Assembly (NCBI GenBank): GCA_030159075.1
Contig: BROG01000821.1
Coordinates: forward strand, 230,949 to 294,948
Length of the DNA stretch: 64,000 bases
Direction of reading: 5' to 3'
From: Atrina japonica
Taxonomy: Eukaryota > Mollusca > Bivalvia > Pterioida > Pinnidae
Shown here piece by piece: positions 1 through 12,800 of the stretch. Positions within the stretch are counted from its first letter, which is position 1. Each line of letters starts with the position of its first letter. Made by a program: the position numbers and the translations under genes. A model generated the notes under the pieces. That model was not told where the DNA came from, did not search any database, and saw nothing but the letters and a program-made list of their open reading frames with translations.

Positions 1-1359
1 ACCACTGATATTACTTATCTAAACATTATTTGCCAGTTGGAATATGAAAATGATTTGATAAAGTTCTTTCTCGCATAACTGTAATGTCATCATTTCGACT
101 AAATTTGATGTATTTTCAAATACATGTACGTCACACTTTGGAACAATACATCACACTTTCCCTTGTATTTGATTGGCTATCATAACTGATCATCCGTACA
201 GCTAATTGGTTAGAAAAAAATACTATGATGTCATTTTCACAAACACGATATTTCTTTTGCTCTACGAACTATTTTTCATAATAGGTACGTTCGCACTTTC
301 ATGAATACAGCTTTGTCCAGTAAGTATTTTGATGTCGTCGTTGAAAGTGAACCAGCCAAATGTTTAAGTGTAATATAAGAAGCATTAAAAATACCAACAC
401 TTTATATCTTGGAAGCGAATTGTTAGGCATATAAAAAACTCTCAAATGTAGGCCTAAACTAGTCGCCAAATCGGCAGCCGTAGTCTACAGGAGGATATGA
501 CCATTTCAATATTATACACATTTCTCAGTCCGAGGTCTCGATACCAGCAGTCGGAACTTCGGCCCTCAGGCTGATATCGGAAACATCGGACTGAGAGGGA
601 GTATAATATCACAACGATCATAAAATAATCTATATATATAAATGTATCGACATCTGCTTCAAAAACTTGACTGGCAGAATCTGTGCCACAGTTCAACCAC
701 TCTGTGGCCTATTCGGTTCGTTTACCTATGTATAAATGGTAATAGGAACGTTTCAATTTCCGCGTACCATTGAAAAAATGGTAATATAAACTTTCGATTT
801 AAATTTCTGTCACATGTAAGTCTTTTAGACATATATTAATACCATTCAACACCAGACTACTTTTACTTGCGCACATACACAACCGGGAAAGATATAATCA
901 CCTGAACATGACAACCGAACATATTACTACGCACAACACACAACACTTTAATGCACTTATAATGGTGTGTTTTGGAACTTTACTACTGTTTTGCAATATC
1001 CTCTGTTTTTGCGAGGAATATGTTCCCACATTTGTATTCGACTAGATACGGTGAATAAAACACTCGATAATAACATTGTCATTAAATTGTAATTGGCGCA
1101 AGCATGGTAAAATTTCTAGTACATGTATATGACAAAATATCCATCTTGTATCTTATTTACCGTATAGAATCGAGAGTCTTGTGAGGGAATATCTATTTAT
1201 CTAATGATAAATAATTTGAAAGTATATGAAATTATATGAATAAATATGTTCAAAGAATAGAGAGGGAGGTATCACTTTTGTTTATCTACAACAGTATCAA
1301 GCGCATCTTAAATTAACTTTAAGAGTATTTCTGTAAAAGTGTAGTTGTTGGTGGTTGAA
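1..1359. other. AT-rich non-coding stretch
   Basis: I see no coding exon, RNA gene or recognisable element here. The only open frame of note (454-696, minus) has no domain and looks random. Short AT runs occur but no long repeat. Confidence 0.6.
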
Positions 1360-1655
1360 TATATTGTCGTTTAACGTCCGACTCAAGAATCTTTTACTCA
1401 TATGGAGACGTCACCAAATGCCTCACCAAATGCCGGTGAAGCGCTTCAAAACTTTGGCCTATGCTCGGCATGTACGGCCATTGAGTAGTGAGGGTTCTTT
1501 AACGTGGCGACACCTACTGTGACACGGGAATCGGTTTTTACTGTCTCATCCGAAGGACAGGAATCCGACCTATCCCCGGCTTGACTTGAACTCACCACCT
1601 CACGATCAAGAGTCGACCACGGTACCGACTGGGCCAGGCCGGCTCGAAATTGTGT
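1360..1655 (-). mobile_element. tRNA-derived SINE, family B
   Basis: The block reads like a molluscan SINE in reverse. A conserved body contains GTTTAACGTCCGACTCAAG, CATATGGAGACGTCACC and GTGACACGGGAATCGG. On the minus strand the other end is tRNA-like and has a box B match (GTTCAAGTC). The same body recurs at 19665-19860. The tRNA-like end supports RNA polymerase III origin. Family naming would need a repeat library. Confidence 0.6.
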
Positions 1656-1750
1656 ACATAAACGGTGAAACAGTTAAATTTTTATGCATACATAATCACT
1701 CAGATTCAAACCTAAGTTGCATATGATGTCTGTAACTAACAAATTGACAA

Positions 1751-2345
1751 ATGTAGATACACACAATGACTGGAACAAAGTTATGACAAAGGAAGAAATA
1801 CAATGTCTGGTTTAAAGTCATGACAAACACAATGTCTGTGACAGTCATGACAAAGGAAGATACATAATGACACATACACAAATTCTGGAACCAAGTTATG
1901 ACAGAAAGATACGCAATATCTGTTTTAAAGTCAAGACAAAGGAAGATACACAATTTCTTGTTTAAAATCATTACAGAGGAAGATACCCATTGATTGTTTT
2001 AAAGTAAAGACAAAGTAAGATACATAATATCTGGTTTAAAGTCACAGAAAAGGAATATACACAATGTCTGGAGCAAAGTCATGACAAAGGAAGACACACA
2101 ATGACTGGATTAAAGTCACGACAATGGAAGATATACACTGTCTGGTTTTAAGTCATGACAAGAGTTGATACACACAATTCCCCGAGAAATCTTGTGATAA
2201 ATTTTGATACGCACAAGGTATGGAGTAAAACAAATGCAAAGGTAAGATATAATGCACATTATTCGGAGTTAAGCCGCACCCATGGCTTGATATATCCAAT
2301 ATATGGTTTAAAGATTTGAGAATGGTTGATACACGAGTCTGGGGT
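1751..2345. repeat. Diverged ~40-bp minisatellite
   Basis: Imperfect tandem copies of a roughly 40-bp unit built around ACACAATGTCTGG, TTTAAAGTCATGACAA and GGAAGATA. I count about 15 copies, with the later ones increasingly degenerate. The minus-strand frame at 1696-1971 is a by-product of this repeat. Confidence 0.7.
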
Positions 2346-3106
2346 AGAGTCGTTTAAATCTGTACCAAATGCTTATTCACGCAGAGTCGTAGCTAAAGTT
2401 AGACAAACACACGCCGTTTGGACTAAAACCATTGGCCGTATGTATTATCTTTTAAAAAATATTAAATACATTAATATCTTATCTTATTGTATTTGAACAA
2501 AACACTCGTCAATGGGTTACCCCCTCCTTGCAATTTTCATGTAATATCTTAATATTTGATTTCACTGTCATATTTATCTTACAAATGATAAATAGCATGT
2601 TGATCAACATCATCAAAAAGGGCGTACTAAACATATGGTAGATATCTACATCATCATACAAAAACAAGGGATACAAACACTAGCTATCTTATTTCTGTTA
2701 TTGAAATAGTAGGCTTGAAAGTCTTGAAGATGATATATCATAGATTGTCGTGAGTAGAGTCAATATGTTAGTTTCGTATAAAACGATCTTTTTGTTTATT
2801 TCTTGATTAATTTTACAAACACGATATCATTAAGAGAAAATCGTATGACTAACTATAAACTCTTACTTTGGTATATTTTAGCATCGATTTCAGTAATTTA
2901 AAAAGCACTCAAAGAGTCGTACACAATTAAGTGATTCACAACCGATCCCCGTGATTCTCATAGAAATTTTAAAGATAACTGATATATTAATAAGTTTTAG
3001 TGAAAAGACAGATATAATGTATTGGTACCGATGCCACTTAGACTATTTTTACTATGTACTTATATGTAAAAATTCTGTATAGGACTGAAAGAAATCCATA
3101 TTTTAG

Positions 3107-3141
<35 letters not shown>

Positions 3142-3734
3142 TATACATCAAATACATTTGATAAACCTATAAATTTCTAATAAAAAATGAAAAAAATGAT
3201 ATTTTGAGTATAGTACTCAAAAGTTGAGAATGTATTCAGAATTTTTATCAATTTTATGATGATTCCTTGAATTGAGCAACACTTTTCATCATTATTTAAA
3301 TTGTGTACCATCGATATACATCTGTAAGATTGGTACACTTGGGATAATTTACACGAACATATCTCCATCGAGTATTTAGTGTAAATTACCTCCACGCGTA
3401 AATTTCCACGTTTACAGTACAAAAAGGTTTAGATTCATCATAAGATAATTCTGTGTTTTTTATCTTTAAATCCTAAACTATAGTTGGGCTAGAGTATTGA
3501 ACTTTGTGAGATCGAGGTCTGGTCTGGTTCGGCGACATTTGTGAAACATTCATACACAAAGGACAAAACATACATTGTATAAATTATGAATCATAAATTA
3601 AACGCGAAAATAGCTAATTTTGCAGCTAATATGGATTTTCGGGTGGCGAAAAGGAGAATTCAAAAAGGTGCCACCTCATATTTAACACATACGAGAATTT
3701 GGTATTTGTGACTTTTTCCAAATATAGAATTTCA
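2346..3734. other. Non-coding, with a poly-T tract
   Basis: No gene seen. A run of about 32 T lies at 3109-3140 and could be the poly-A tail of a decayed minus-strand retroposed copy, but no body is recognisable next to it. Confidence 0.5.
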
Positions 3735-3972
3735 ATTTTCAATAGATTTTAATGCCACACTCAACCATTTTTTTCAAGTTTTATGATGCCGCCAGTTTTA
3801 ATGGAAAGTACAAAATCCGGTTGTTTTGTAACCGAGAAGAGATCATGGGCTTTCCTCAAGTATAACACTGGCAAACATTCTCACAGAAATAAACTTGGGT
3901 TCGAACTTGCGCTGAACAGAAGAAAGAACCTTCATGGTTCTAATGTTCTAACAACCTGAGCTTGGAGGGCCT
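3735..3972 (-). mobile_element. tRNA-derived SINE, family A
   Basis: Shares the family A body: a start near AATGCCACACTCAACCATTT, then ATGATGCCGCCAGTTTTAAT, GTAACCGAGAAGAGATCATG and GCAAACATTCTCACAGAAAT, ending in a decayed tRNA-like head at the right (GAGCTTGGAGGGCC). Other copies are at 9585, 11232 and 12590 (the last in opposite orientation). The long conserved core recalls the wide-spread metazoan SINE superfamilies with a central conserved domain; that is an inference. Confidence 0.65.
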
Positions 3973-4512
3973 CCAAATATAGAAGAACTATACGCTTTGA
4001 TATATGTTGTATGAAATATTGATCTTCACATATTAATTATTATATTTTAATATGGGATCTTAAATTCACAGTCGTTATATAATATTAACCGTGTACTCAC
4101 GCAGTAATTCCTTGATACCGAGCATGGATACAATTGAAAATACACAAAAGCTAAAGACTGAAGTATTTCCCGATGATTTGAATTTTTAAATGTTGGCTAC
4201 ATTGTATATGCACGATAAACAAAAGCTTTGATTAACTGGAACCCATAGTAAAATAACGCACGATGATTAATCTTATATTCATATATTTAATATCTGATTT
4301 CAAAGAAATGGAGATCACTTTAGACAATTCAAACTATTCCTTTATACTTTATATAAAGCCTGGTAAGAAAGATGGGATGGTAAAATATGGTTTATGCTAT
4401 CAAAAGCGCCAGTATCCTAATAATTTCAGATATCGAAAACGTAATATTCATAAAATAAATTGTTGGTCCGTATGTACAACGTATATATGATTTTCAATCC
4501 GTTTCAAGTACA

Positions 4513-4600
4513 TATATAGAAGTACCAATAGATAATCAAAACTCCAAGTCCATTATAATACGAAAGATTGGATATTAAAACTAGTCTCAATATGACGCAG
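4513..4600 (-). mobile_element. Penelope-like element 3' end fragment
   Basis: Reads AGAAGTACCAATAGATAATC then AAACTCCAAGTCC. This is the reverse complement of the far 3' end of the Penelope-like tails at 32040, 36425 and 42172. Only the last ~85 bp is recognisable. Confidence 0.5.
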
Positions 4601-6534
4601 AAAATGCATATATGTGTGTCTATCGTATATGTCGGCCCTAGATCTTCATTTAAAATGAATTAGAGACAAATTGGATGATATTTCAATGCATAATGGCATA
4701 TGAACTGATTTTTGAGTGCGTAAGTTAATAAGACATCCACCATATAGAATTGAGTAAGCTTTGGATCATGTCCTCCTAACGTTCTTTCTAATGAAGTTGT
4801 ATATTGATAACACCATAGGTGTCATTAGGTGTATATTTCATTTATCTTAATATGTTTTTCATTAATCATGCTTATCTAAAGAAGAAAGAAGACAGACTAA
4901 ATTAAAAATAAATGTATGAGAAGAGGCTTTCTTGGTATGTAAACAAATTCAAAGTGTAGTTTCGTGGTGGCCAGACAATTTTGTAGATAAGTTATAAAGG
5001 GAAGCAATTACCTTCTTGATTAGATAGCATATATATATATATATATTACCACAGAAAAGGCAAACTATTTGCACTTACACAATCATAAAAATAGATGTGT
5101 TCCGATGGTTGCAATTTTCACGGTGAAACGGTACAATTCTTGAAAAGGATGTTTTATGAGAAGTTTTACAGATCCCGACTTTTTGCAAGATAAAACTATC
5201 AGTTTGTGAAACATTAAAAGGACAGATAACAAAGTGTTAAGACATTATACCAATATGATCAATATTGGACAAATATGGAACTCTAGAATATCCAGAAGTG
5301 GGATTAGGTATCATGCAAGAGTTAGCTCCCCTGACGAACGTCCATAACGCTATGAGTCAAACAGAAGCAAATTCTAAATAACTTTCGTCACTATCAGTAA
5401 AAACGAATTTACTATCATTGTCGAACAGGTATCTTAACATTTCAGTTAGTGTAACAGTTACAATAGAGCATGAATGTTTGTCTAATTAAAAAGAGAATTT
5501 TAAAATTCAGATTTCTTATGTGACATGCTATACTCATAGAACAGTCGAGACACAATAACTCTGCTTGAGTCTTTTAAATCGATTTCAACATGGTGATTTT
5601 GCGCTTTTAAACATATCTTTAATATTCAGTTGGATTTACTTCGGAATTAGTAAAATAGTGTCTCACAATATTGTTGGCTATTTAGAATGATTTTAAATCT
5701 TAAGTAAAGTAATGTGGTATGAAACATAAAGCTTTCCAAAGGAAATGTAAGACCTTTTTACAAACATATTTGTTCGAAGACGATACATAGAAATGTGCTA
5801 AACATACATAAATATTTGATGTGTTGCAATTTTTGCACCTCAAGTTTAAGAGAAATGAGGTTTGAAACTTAAATCCTTAGAAAATAAACGTGAGACCGTT
5901 TAACAAGCATTTTTGCTCACAGAGGACAAACAGAATTGTGTTAAACATACAAAACATTGGATGTGTTGCCACTTTTGCACCTCAAGTTGGTTTTTTCATC
6001 TAATCATTCTCATGTATTTTCATCACAAATAATCAAGGTTTTACACCTATTATTAGATTTGTATAGGATTCCAATTTCATATTCTTATTTCTGCGGCAAC
6101 AAAAGGCCTGGAGCCATATTTGTTATAATATAATATATGCTCTATAAATACCAAATATTTCTGTCAATTTATTATTTTCAAAACGCATGAAATAACATGT
6201 ACACGTGTACTTAAATTCAGTATGGACGCCGAAAATTTATATTCTGATAGGTTGTATGAATGATACCCGTATAAGTAATGATGTAAAACCTCGTTCATAA
6301 GAATTATCTGCCGTGATTTTTCTCTGCCGTTTTACGTAGTAAATAAGACAAGATTCTTCATAGCTACTGCCGAATTCTATTATTTCAGTGGTCTGTGTAA
6401 ACAGATGTATTCTCTAGTTGCTGACTGGCCTGTTTTATACTCTCCGATCGTGCTCAATCGACATATCAACCTCATCCTCGTTTCTTTGGTTGATATAACA
6501 ATCCAAAGAGTTAGTAAATTAGATACTCGTGGCG
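4601..6534. other. Non-coding, weak repeat traces
   Basis: No exon supported. A weak match to the minus-strand Penelope-like coding tail lies near 5420-5475 (compare 10970-11010). A diffuse internal duplication at about 5740-5990 shares CTTTTGCACCTCAAGTT-like segments. A short TA run is at 5030-5047. Confidence 0.4.
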
Positions 6535-6840
6535 CTACTTAGCGACTACTCTGTGAGTTGCCTTTTCGTTGGCGGTTGTTGAGACGTCTGTACCAATTGT
6601 GACGAGGATACACTCCTCACTTGTTTCATTGGACTTGACTGTGGACTCACGGCTGGTGTGACCGGTCGACAGGGGATGCTTATTCCTCCATGACACCTGA
6701 TCCCACCTCTTGGTTTCCAGAGGTCTTTGTTTGTTCATTTTTACCGGATTTGTATCTAAGTCCTGGACATTCTATTGATTTATACTTTGGTATCTGAAAT
6801 TTTTATATTTTAACACAGTAAACTATCAATGTCATTTCAT
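6535..6840 (+). mobile_element. Penelope-like element 3' tail, family 2
   Basis: Aligns by eye with the 3' part of the longer element at 52015-52330. Shared blocks are GGCGGTTGTTGAGACGTCTG, GACTGTGGACTCACGGC, GTGTGACCGGTCGACAGGGG and TTTCCAGAGGTC, then TTTGGTATCTGAAATTTTTA. Only the end of the coding region and the 3' UTR remain, as expected for a 5'-truncated retroelement copy. Confidence 0.65.
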
Positions 6841-7423
6841 ACTTGTTTCTTTTTATGATCGTACTTAGATTTAAATTATCACGATAAGATAATCATGTAA
6901 TAAAACAATTGTTGACTTTTGATATCGGTTGACACCTTGATTTATCAACTCCAAGATAAACTGATATTTATCTCGGCCGTTGGCCTCGGTGAGTTCACTT
7001 CATTAATCAAAGGTCAATCATTAAATATGTACAGTCTCAACAGTAGTCTACCATTGATATAGTAATAGTGTTATATAAACTGTATCTATATTAGAAACTG
7101 CGTTATGTCAGAAATAATCTTAGTTCCCCACATGCTTTTGGTCAGTTTCCACCAAGGCACATAAAGTTCATGCGTTTACATGTACTAAAACTCTCTCCTA
7201 CGTCATGTAATTGAACTGTCTTAAATGGAGGTACAGAAAACGTTATTGAGAGCTTTGCTTTTATATTGTTTTTATCCTGAATGTGACTGTTACGTCATGT
7301 TAACGCTGATGACGTATAACACGGGACATTCCAAATTCATCTTTTGTTTAAAAGACGAAATACTGTGAAATGTGAATTAATCAATTGAACGCTTGCCCCT
7401 GTGTATTTATTGTCAATACGGTT

Positions 7424-7725
7424 AAAGGGGCATTAACTGTGTTTTTCAAAAAAATTCCTGTTTTACTACTTAGATTGCTATGCAATAACAAAAAAGAGAC
7501 ATAAAATTCTTAAATTCCTAAATATTTTCTCAAAATTGCTTGAGAAATCCAGTTTGTCAGTTCAATTCCAATTGATTAATTCAGTCTTACTATTTGAGTT
7601 TTTGTTATACCTCACTGGACATGACCTTTTTATCACAGAATATATTGGAATATATAAGATTTTTTATGCCTGTGTATAGATCTTTTTTTGTTATTGAACA
7701 TCAAATACAAGTAGTAAAACAACTT
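7424..7725. mobile_element. Short inverted-repeat element (MITE-A), decayed right end
   Basis: Starts TTAAAGGGGCATTAACTGTG and contains the family marker AAAATTGCTTGAGAAATCCA. Full-length relatives (18804-19150) end in the inverse of this start, so this is a palindromic MITE-like family. The right terminus is degraded here. Confidence 0.65.
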
Positions 7726-8029
7726 ATCACAAACTAGTTTGTTTCTTGTATATGAAATGGTGATACCATGATCATGCCCTGACAATTTGGAAAGATGCAA
7801 TGTTTACATGATTTCAAGAAATATTACGACTGTAATATGGAAAGTAAACGATTGGAAAGTCAACGTCACCATGATTGTCGTCAATTTCGAATCGATAAGT
7901 AACTATCCAAAGCCAATGCTCTTGGATTCATAGTAATGTTTGGTTTTCGCCATCCATTTGTCTCAGGAGAAGTATCATTTATATTTGTGAATACAGTGAA
8001 ACCTTGCCTAAAGAATACTACCTTACATT

Positions 8030-8120
8030 TTAACCCTTTCACTACTTGAGTATCTGAATGGTATGCTCTTACTATTGTTTATGACCAGTCAAATGTGGCC
8101 TGTAGGGTTGAATGGATTAA
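8030..8120. mobile_element. 91-bp TTAA-bounded inverted-repeat element
   Basis: Begins TTAACCCTTTCACTACTTGA and ends GTAGGGTTGAATGGATTAA. The ends are near-inverted repeats bounded by TTAA. Two more copies lie at 36510-36599 and 58916-59006. It has no coding capacity and is probably a miniature DNA transposon with a TTAA target, as in the piggyBac group. Confidence 0.6.
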
Positions 8121-8839
8121 GTATTTTCGGAAATCTCTTGATAAGTATTAAATAAGTCCAGACCCAAAATTCACAGACCACCTTGCTAATCACACCAATT
8201 TATTCAATTAATAAGATGACTGCTATGATGTGTATATGGACACCGAACATCAATTACTTAGTGTTCTGTATCAGCACAACTCTGATTTGTACATATAGAC
8301 AGATTTAAGCCAATGTCAATTGTTTTGATTTAAAATCAATATAAGAAGAAGTTTCCTTTCCGGAAGTACAAACATTTAGGCTAATTAAAATCTGAACAAA
8401 TTGCTTGAAATGTCCGGGGAATGTGTACCTAACTGCCTGAATATCATTTGCTCCAACGACATTTTATTCATCTTCAAGGCTACAGAAAAGCCAAAGAAAG
8501 TCATAAATGCATAATTGGTTTTTCTGACAATTTCTGAATTCCCTTGTCATTCAAATGAAAAGTGATTGTGTTTGTTTCCTTTAATCGGATTTCATCGCCG
8601 TTTTTTTTTTTTCATCTATAAAGAAAAACTATGTGTAACTTAATTCGTAATGCGTGGTCATATCTAAAGGAGTCCGAAATTTTAGACTGAAATCAAATTA
8701 GGATTGATATAGCGTCACCACAGATGAATATTATAGTAATGGCGATAAAACACTGAGAGATATATCCCAGGTTGTTGTACCATCTCGTCAATACATTTCT
8801 CTGAAATTACACACACAGGCACACACGCGCACCAAAACA

Positions 8840-8919
<80 letters not shown>

Positions 8920-9584
8920 ACGATGCCTATAAGAAAGTGTATTTAATTGCTCTTTATCATACTTCATGTATTTGTCATTTTGTGTTTGTTTAAAACGAAG
9001 TGAAATCTATAGACCCTTTAACTGTAACTGCGGTCCTGTGACTTTGAGTGGCAAAATGATACAGATACCCGCAAAAACATAGACGTCGTTCTAGTAACTG
9101 ATTGTTTCTTGGCGCCATTTTCCGGGAATCTATATCATTTTGCTACTCAAAGTTAAAAGATGGTAGTTACAGTTAAAAGGTCTATAAAAAGTTTCAGGAA
9201 TCTGCATATTCAACGTAAACTAAGAATTAATTTGTATTAATGTTTACAGAGAGAATATAATGACTCAATGCAACTAGTTATTTGCCTTAAAATCTAAAAA
9301 CAATAAAGGTAAATCTGTTTTCCTTTTCTGGGGCAATGTTAATGAAATATCGTTTAATGAGTGCGATCTCTATGTAGAATAAGGTATGTTAACGACATTT
9401 AAACTTCACAATGTCGATTTACATCCATTGTACCTTGAGGGTCGATCTATCTCAGGAACAATCATATTTCATAAACTAAACGATTCCTTTTGAAGTGACA
9501 TCGCAATGCCTGACTGTACTATATACTGGCATTATACAACTGTGTACTTTGTAATTGTTGCAGTATATTTTAAATTTTGAATTT
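8121..9584. other. Non-coding stretch around an (AC)n tract
   Basis: No gene seen apart from the microsatellite listed separately. The two segments GACCCTTTAACTGTAACTGC (about 9012) and TTAACTTTGAGTAGCAAAAT (reverse of about 9139-9158) suggest a small inverted repeat spanning roughly 9010-9185. Confidence 0.4.
8842..8919. repeat. (AC)n microsatellite
   Basis: About 78 bp of AC repeats, pure except at the left edge where GC steps interrupt it. The cysteine-valine open frame on the minus strand is an artefact of this tract. Confidence 0.95.
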
Positions 9585-9822
9585 TTTAATGCAATACTCA
9601 ACAATTTTTTTCAGTTATATGGTGGCCGCCAGTTTTTACAGGTGGATGAGAGAACCCGGTGACAATGTACCCGGGAAAAGATCATCGACCTTCCGCAAAT
9701 AAACTGGCAAACTTTCTCACGAAAATAAGCTTATGTACTTGTGAGCGGGGCTCAAACATGCACTGACCAGAAGTGAGAGACTTCATGGTTTTTAAGCAAT
9801 TCGCCCTGGATGACCCCTTTTA
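9585..9822 (-). mobile_element. tRNA-derived SINE, family A
   Basis: Family A body with ATACTCAACAATTTTTTTCA, TATGGTGGCCGCCAGTTTTT, AATGTACCCGGGAAAAGATC and GCAAACTTTCTCACG, running into a decayed tRNA-like head. Reverse orientation, like the copies at 3735 and 11232. Confidence 0.7.
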
Positions 9823-10444
9823 CATCATTTAACTGCATACAAAGATTCTACGACACTGGCCCTGATGTAACGATATGAATCAATATGTGAAGAATATTGA
9901 ACAAAACTTGGAAGGAAGAAACTACGTAATGTGTATGGAACATTACAACATTATTTTTCTTAATTTCCTTAATTTCACAGAGTTCCGTGTTTGTTCGATA
10001 TCTAATAACTTTATATATTGACTTATTGACTTTCTTGCGGTTCACAGTTTGGTATCAATATTTCTTATATACTACCCCTTGTGGAAATATATCTCTTTTA
10101 TATATATGTATTTATATCCTTAAAAATTATCATATTTAAAGGGGTTTTTTTTATTATCAAAACCGGTCTTTTTGTCACTTTCAAACAATCTTAACTTAGT
10201 ATCGTATTTGGTTAAGATAAATGGTATGACGTCTCTAGATTTTTTTTAGTTTTTATTCATATTGATACATGTCATACATGTCCGTACTGTCACCGGTTGT
10301 TATTTTTGCATTATCAAATTGGTTTCTTTTATATACATGATAGGCAATAAAAAGGGAGTAAATAAATCAAGTTGCTGTCTGTTGTAGTTATCCCTTGTAA
10401 AACAGAGACACGTCTGACTAGTAAATTATAGTTTCTGAGAGATA
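9823..10444. other. Non-coding stretch
   Basis: No exon, RNA gene or recognisable element found. The minus-strand frame at 9848-10045 has no domain. Confidence 0.5.
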
Positions 10445-10930
10445 CACATTACGAGGGTTGATCGATATGTTTTGAGCCTTGTATTAAAGGAGTTCAGCAG
10501 GGTTACCCATATTCAGTCCAACTATTGAAGGCTGTGTGACTCATTAACGCCATTTGGTTATCTTTGTCGAAGAAGTAACATTTTAAAGTAAATAGGGCAA
10601 GTGGCTTTTGCAAACTGGACACAGTTGCTGAGAGAGCAGTAATTTAACATTTATTCAAGAAAGGTCTAGCACCTAAGATTATTTATGCTGGTAGAAATAC
10701 CAGTAGAAGATGGTTCTTCATATGCTACCATAAAACGGTGGAAGGCAAAATTTTAGCGTGGGAGACTGAGCCTTCGGAATGACCTCGTACTAGAAAGCCT
10801 GTCGCTGTGCCAACTCCTAAAATGATTATAAAATCCATGATATTGTTATGGGTGACATATTATGCATCATTTCTTAGGTAGGTAAGAGAAAAAACATTAA
10901 GATCAAGCGCCGTGGAAAGCTCAGTAAAGG
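10445..10930 (+). mobile_element. Mariner-like transposase relic
   Basis: Opens with ACGAGGGTTGATCGATATGT, which resembles a mariner terminal repeat. Downstream, in shifting frames, it encodes pieces of the transposase N-terminal DNA-binding region: HLFKKGLAPKIIYA in one frame, SSYATIKRWKAKF in the next with a stop after F, and RKPVAVPTPKMI in a third. These match the usual order of this region in mariner transposases. The DDD catalytic half is missing, so this is a truncated, inactive relic. A Penelope-like fragment abuts its right side. Confidence 0.7.
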
Positions 10931-10934
10931 TGTC

Positions 10935-11140
10935 ATAATTGGTTCAAACGTCTAAACAACCGCCATCGAACAGGTAACTCAACATTTCACTCAGTGAACC
11001 AGAGTAATCGCAAACAAGACTGTTATACCGACCATAAATTTTGCGGACTGTTGACATCAAACGCGGTTTTCGATATCCCTGTGTCAATAAATTTTCAGTG
11101 AGTAGTTTACCTCTGTATATGAAATGTTCATATGTTGAAA
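10935..11140 (-). mobile_element. Penelope-like element coding/3' fragment, family 2
   Basis: Reverse complement of the C-terminal region at 51930-52085. It contains CCGCCATCGAACAGGTAACT, CAACATTTCACTCAGTGAAC, AAATTTTGCGGACTGTTGAC and CGCGGTTTTCGATATCCCTG. Both ends are cut, and it sits directly against the mariner relic. Confidence 0.65.
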
Positions 11141-11231
11141 TAAAAGTTGTGAAGCAATCAAAATTTTAATCAAGAGCCACTTTTCAAAACAGAACAGAAA
11201 TAAAAACAGGTCAAAATATCTAATTTTTGAA

Positions 11232-11480
11232 TTTCGATGTGTTTAACGCTACACTCAATAATTATTCAGTAATATGGTGGCAACCAGTTTTTAATGGTGG
11301 AGGAGAGAACCCAATTACAATGTACCCGGGAAGAGACCACATGCTTTCCGCAAGTAAACTGACAAACTTCCTCGCAAAAAACAGCTTAGGTTCCAGCAGG
11401 GCTCGAACCTGCGTTTACCAAAAGTGCGATACTTCATGGTTCTTAACGCGATGCTCTAAGCATTCAAAATATATAAGTCA
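11232..11480 (-). mobile_element. tRNA-derived SINE, family A
   Basis: One of the best family A copies: TTTAACGCTACACTCAATAA, TAATATGGTGGCAACCAG, GGAGGAGAGAACCCAATTAC, AATGTACCCGGGAAGAGACC and CAGGGCTCGAACCTGCG (box B complement), then a tRNA-like end. The plus-strand 97-codon frame across it is not a gene. Confidence 0.75.
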
Positions 11481-12149
11481 GAAGTACTTTACAATATTAA
11501 CAGAAATCAAATACCCATGATTTACTTATGAGATGTAATGAGTTGTTCATGTGTTCCAACTTTACTGAATACGGTAGGCCTATATTTGTTCTGAGCATTA
11601 ATATTCCATCACCACAGTAATTTGGTCATCGATGGAAGTGGATTTCAGTATAAACATCTGTTTTTCGTCCATTCCTGTCTTTAAATCGTTAATTAAAAAT
11701 GTACAATGCATTAGAAAAGAATGACCGCGTAACAGTTTAAAAAAAACCTGACAGGATAGTGTCGAATCCCTTGTTATAAATGCTAGGCTGTAACCCCTTA
11801 ATATGCTATCTAAATCTTTACTCTTCTGTACAACGCTTTACGATTGAGTGGGTCAAATTGTTTTGTTGATTTTGCATATTAACATTATTTCCCTGGAGAA
11901 AAACATGTATGCATTGTTGAATTATTTAGCAAATAAAGTATATTGATCAGAATGAAATACATAAAAAGACTAAGTCGTAAAACCAGTTTTTTTTCTCCGC
12001 ATGATTTTGCTACCGGCCGTTTTCACCACCAATCATAAGTCATTTGGTTTAATATAAATTATTAATAAACAAAGCAATAACATATATATTTAGCCAAATA
12101 AATGAATATCTCTCGGTAAGTTTAGAATATGATGCATAAATATAAGATA
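11481..12149. other. Non-coding stretch
   Basis: No exon or repeat family recognised between the SINE and the trinucleotide tract. Confidence 0.5.
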
Positions 12150-12155
12150 TTCATC

Positions 12156-12188
<33 letters not shown>

Positions 12189-12195
12189 TTCAGCT

Positions 12196-12249
<54 letters not shown>

Positions 12250-12263
12250 ATTTCAGCTAAATC

Positions 12264-12319
<56 letters not shown>

Positions 12320-12330
12320 CATCATCAAAT
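12150..12330. repeat. (ATC)n trinucleotide tract
   Basis: About 180 bp of ATC repeats broken by two spacers containing TTCAGCTAAATC. On the minus strand it reads as poly-aspartate, which explains the 83-codon frame there. Internal duplication of the tract plus spacer is visible. Confidence 0.9.
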
Positions 12331-12589
12331 TTACTCGCCAAACCGTTAAGTGGGAGATATTATTAAAACATTTGATAAAAAATGAACACATCATTATAGA
12401 CTAATCCCTACATCCATATATCTACAACACTAATTGTGATATAGTAAATCTACGACATGCTTGCTTTTGTCAGAAATCTAGGGTCGAATCGAGATGTTGC
12501 AGTTTTTAATCTGATCCTTCACAAACTTGCATGAAATGAGTTAATATACTGATCAATATATTGTCAAATAAACAAACAAAATAATTAAT

Positions 12590-12800
12590 TTAGGGCCCCT
12601 GTGGCCGAATGGTTGGAGCATTGCGCTTTTAATCATGAGGTTTCTCACATATGACCAGCGCGGATTCGAGAACCGCTGTAACCTAAGATGATTTTGGTAA
12701 GGAAATTTGCGAGTTTACTTGCGGAAGGCTAGAGATTTCGTCTCCTCAGCCATCAAAACCTGACTGCCACCATATAATTAAAACAATCGTTCCGAACGGG
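12590..12800 (+). mobile_element. tRNA-derived SINE, family A, tRNA head first
   Basis: Starts GGGCCCCTGTGGCCGAATGG. Box A (TGGCCGAATGG) and a weaker box B (GGATTCGAGAACC) are followed by the family body on this strand (GCGAGTTTACTTGCGGAAGG, AACCTGACTGCCACCATATA). This copy fixes the family orientation, with the tRNA-like head 5' and the conserved core after it. Confidence 0.75.

Noticed and set aside
12090..12341. 83-codon poly-aspartate open frame (minus)
   Set aside because: It is a direct translation of an ATC trinucleotide microsatellite, with no flanking conserved sequence.
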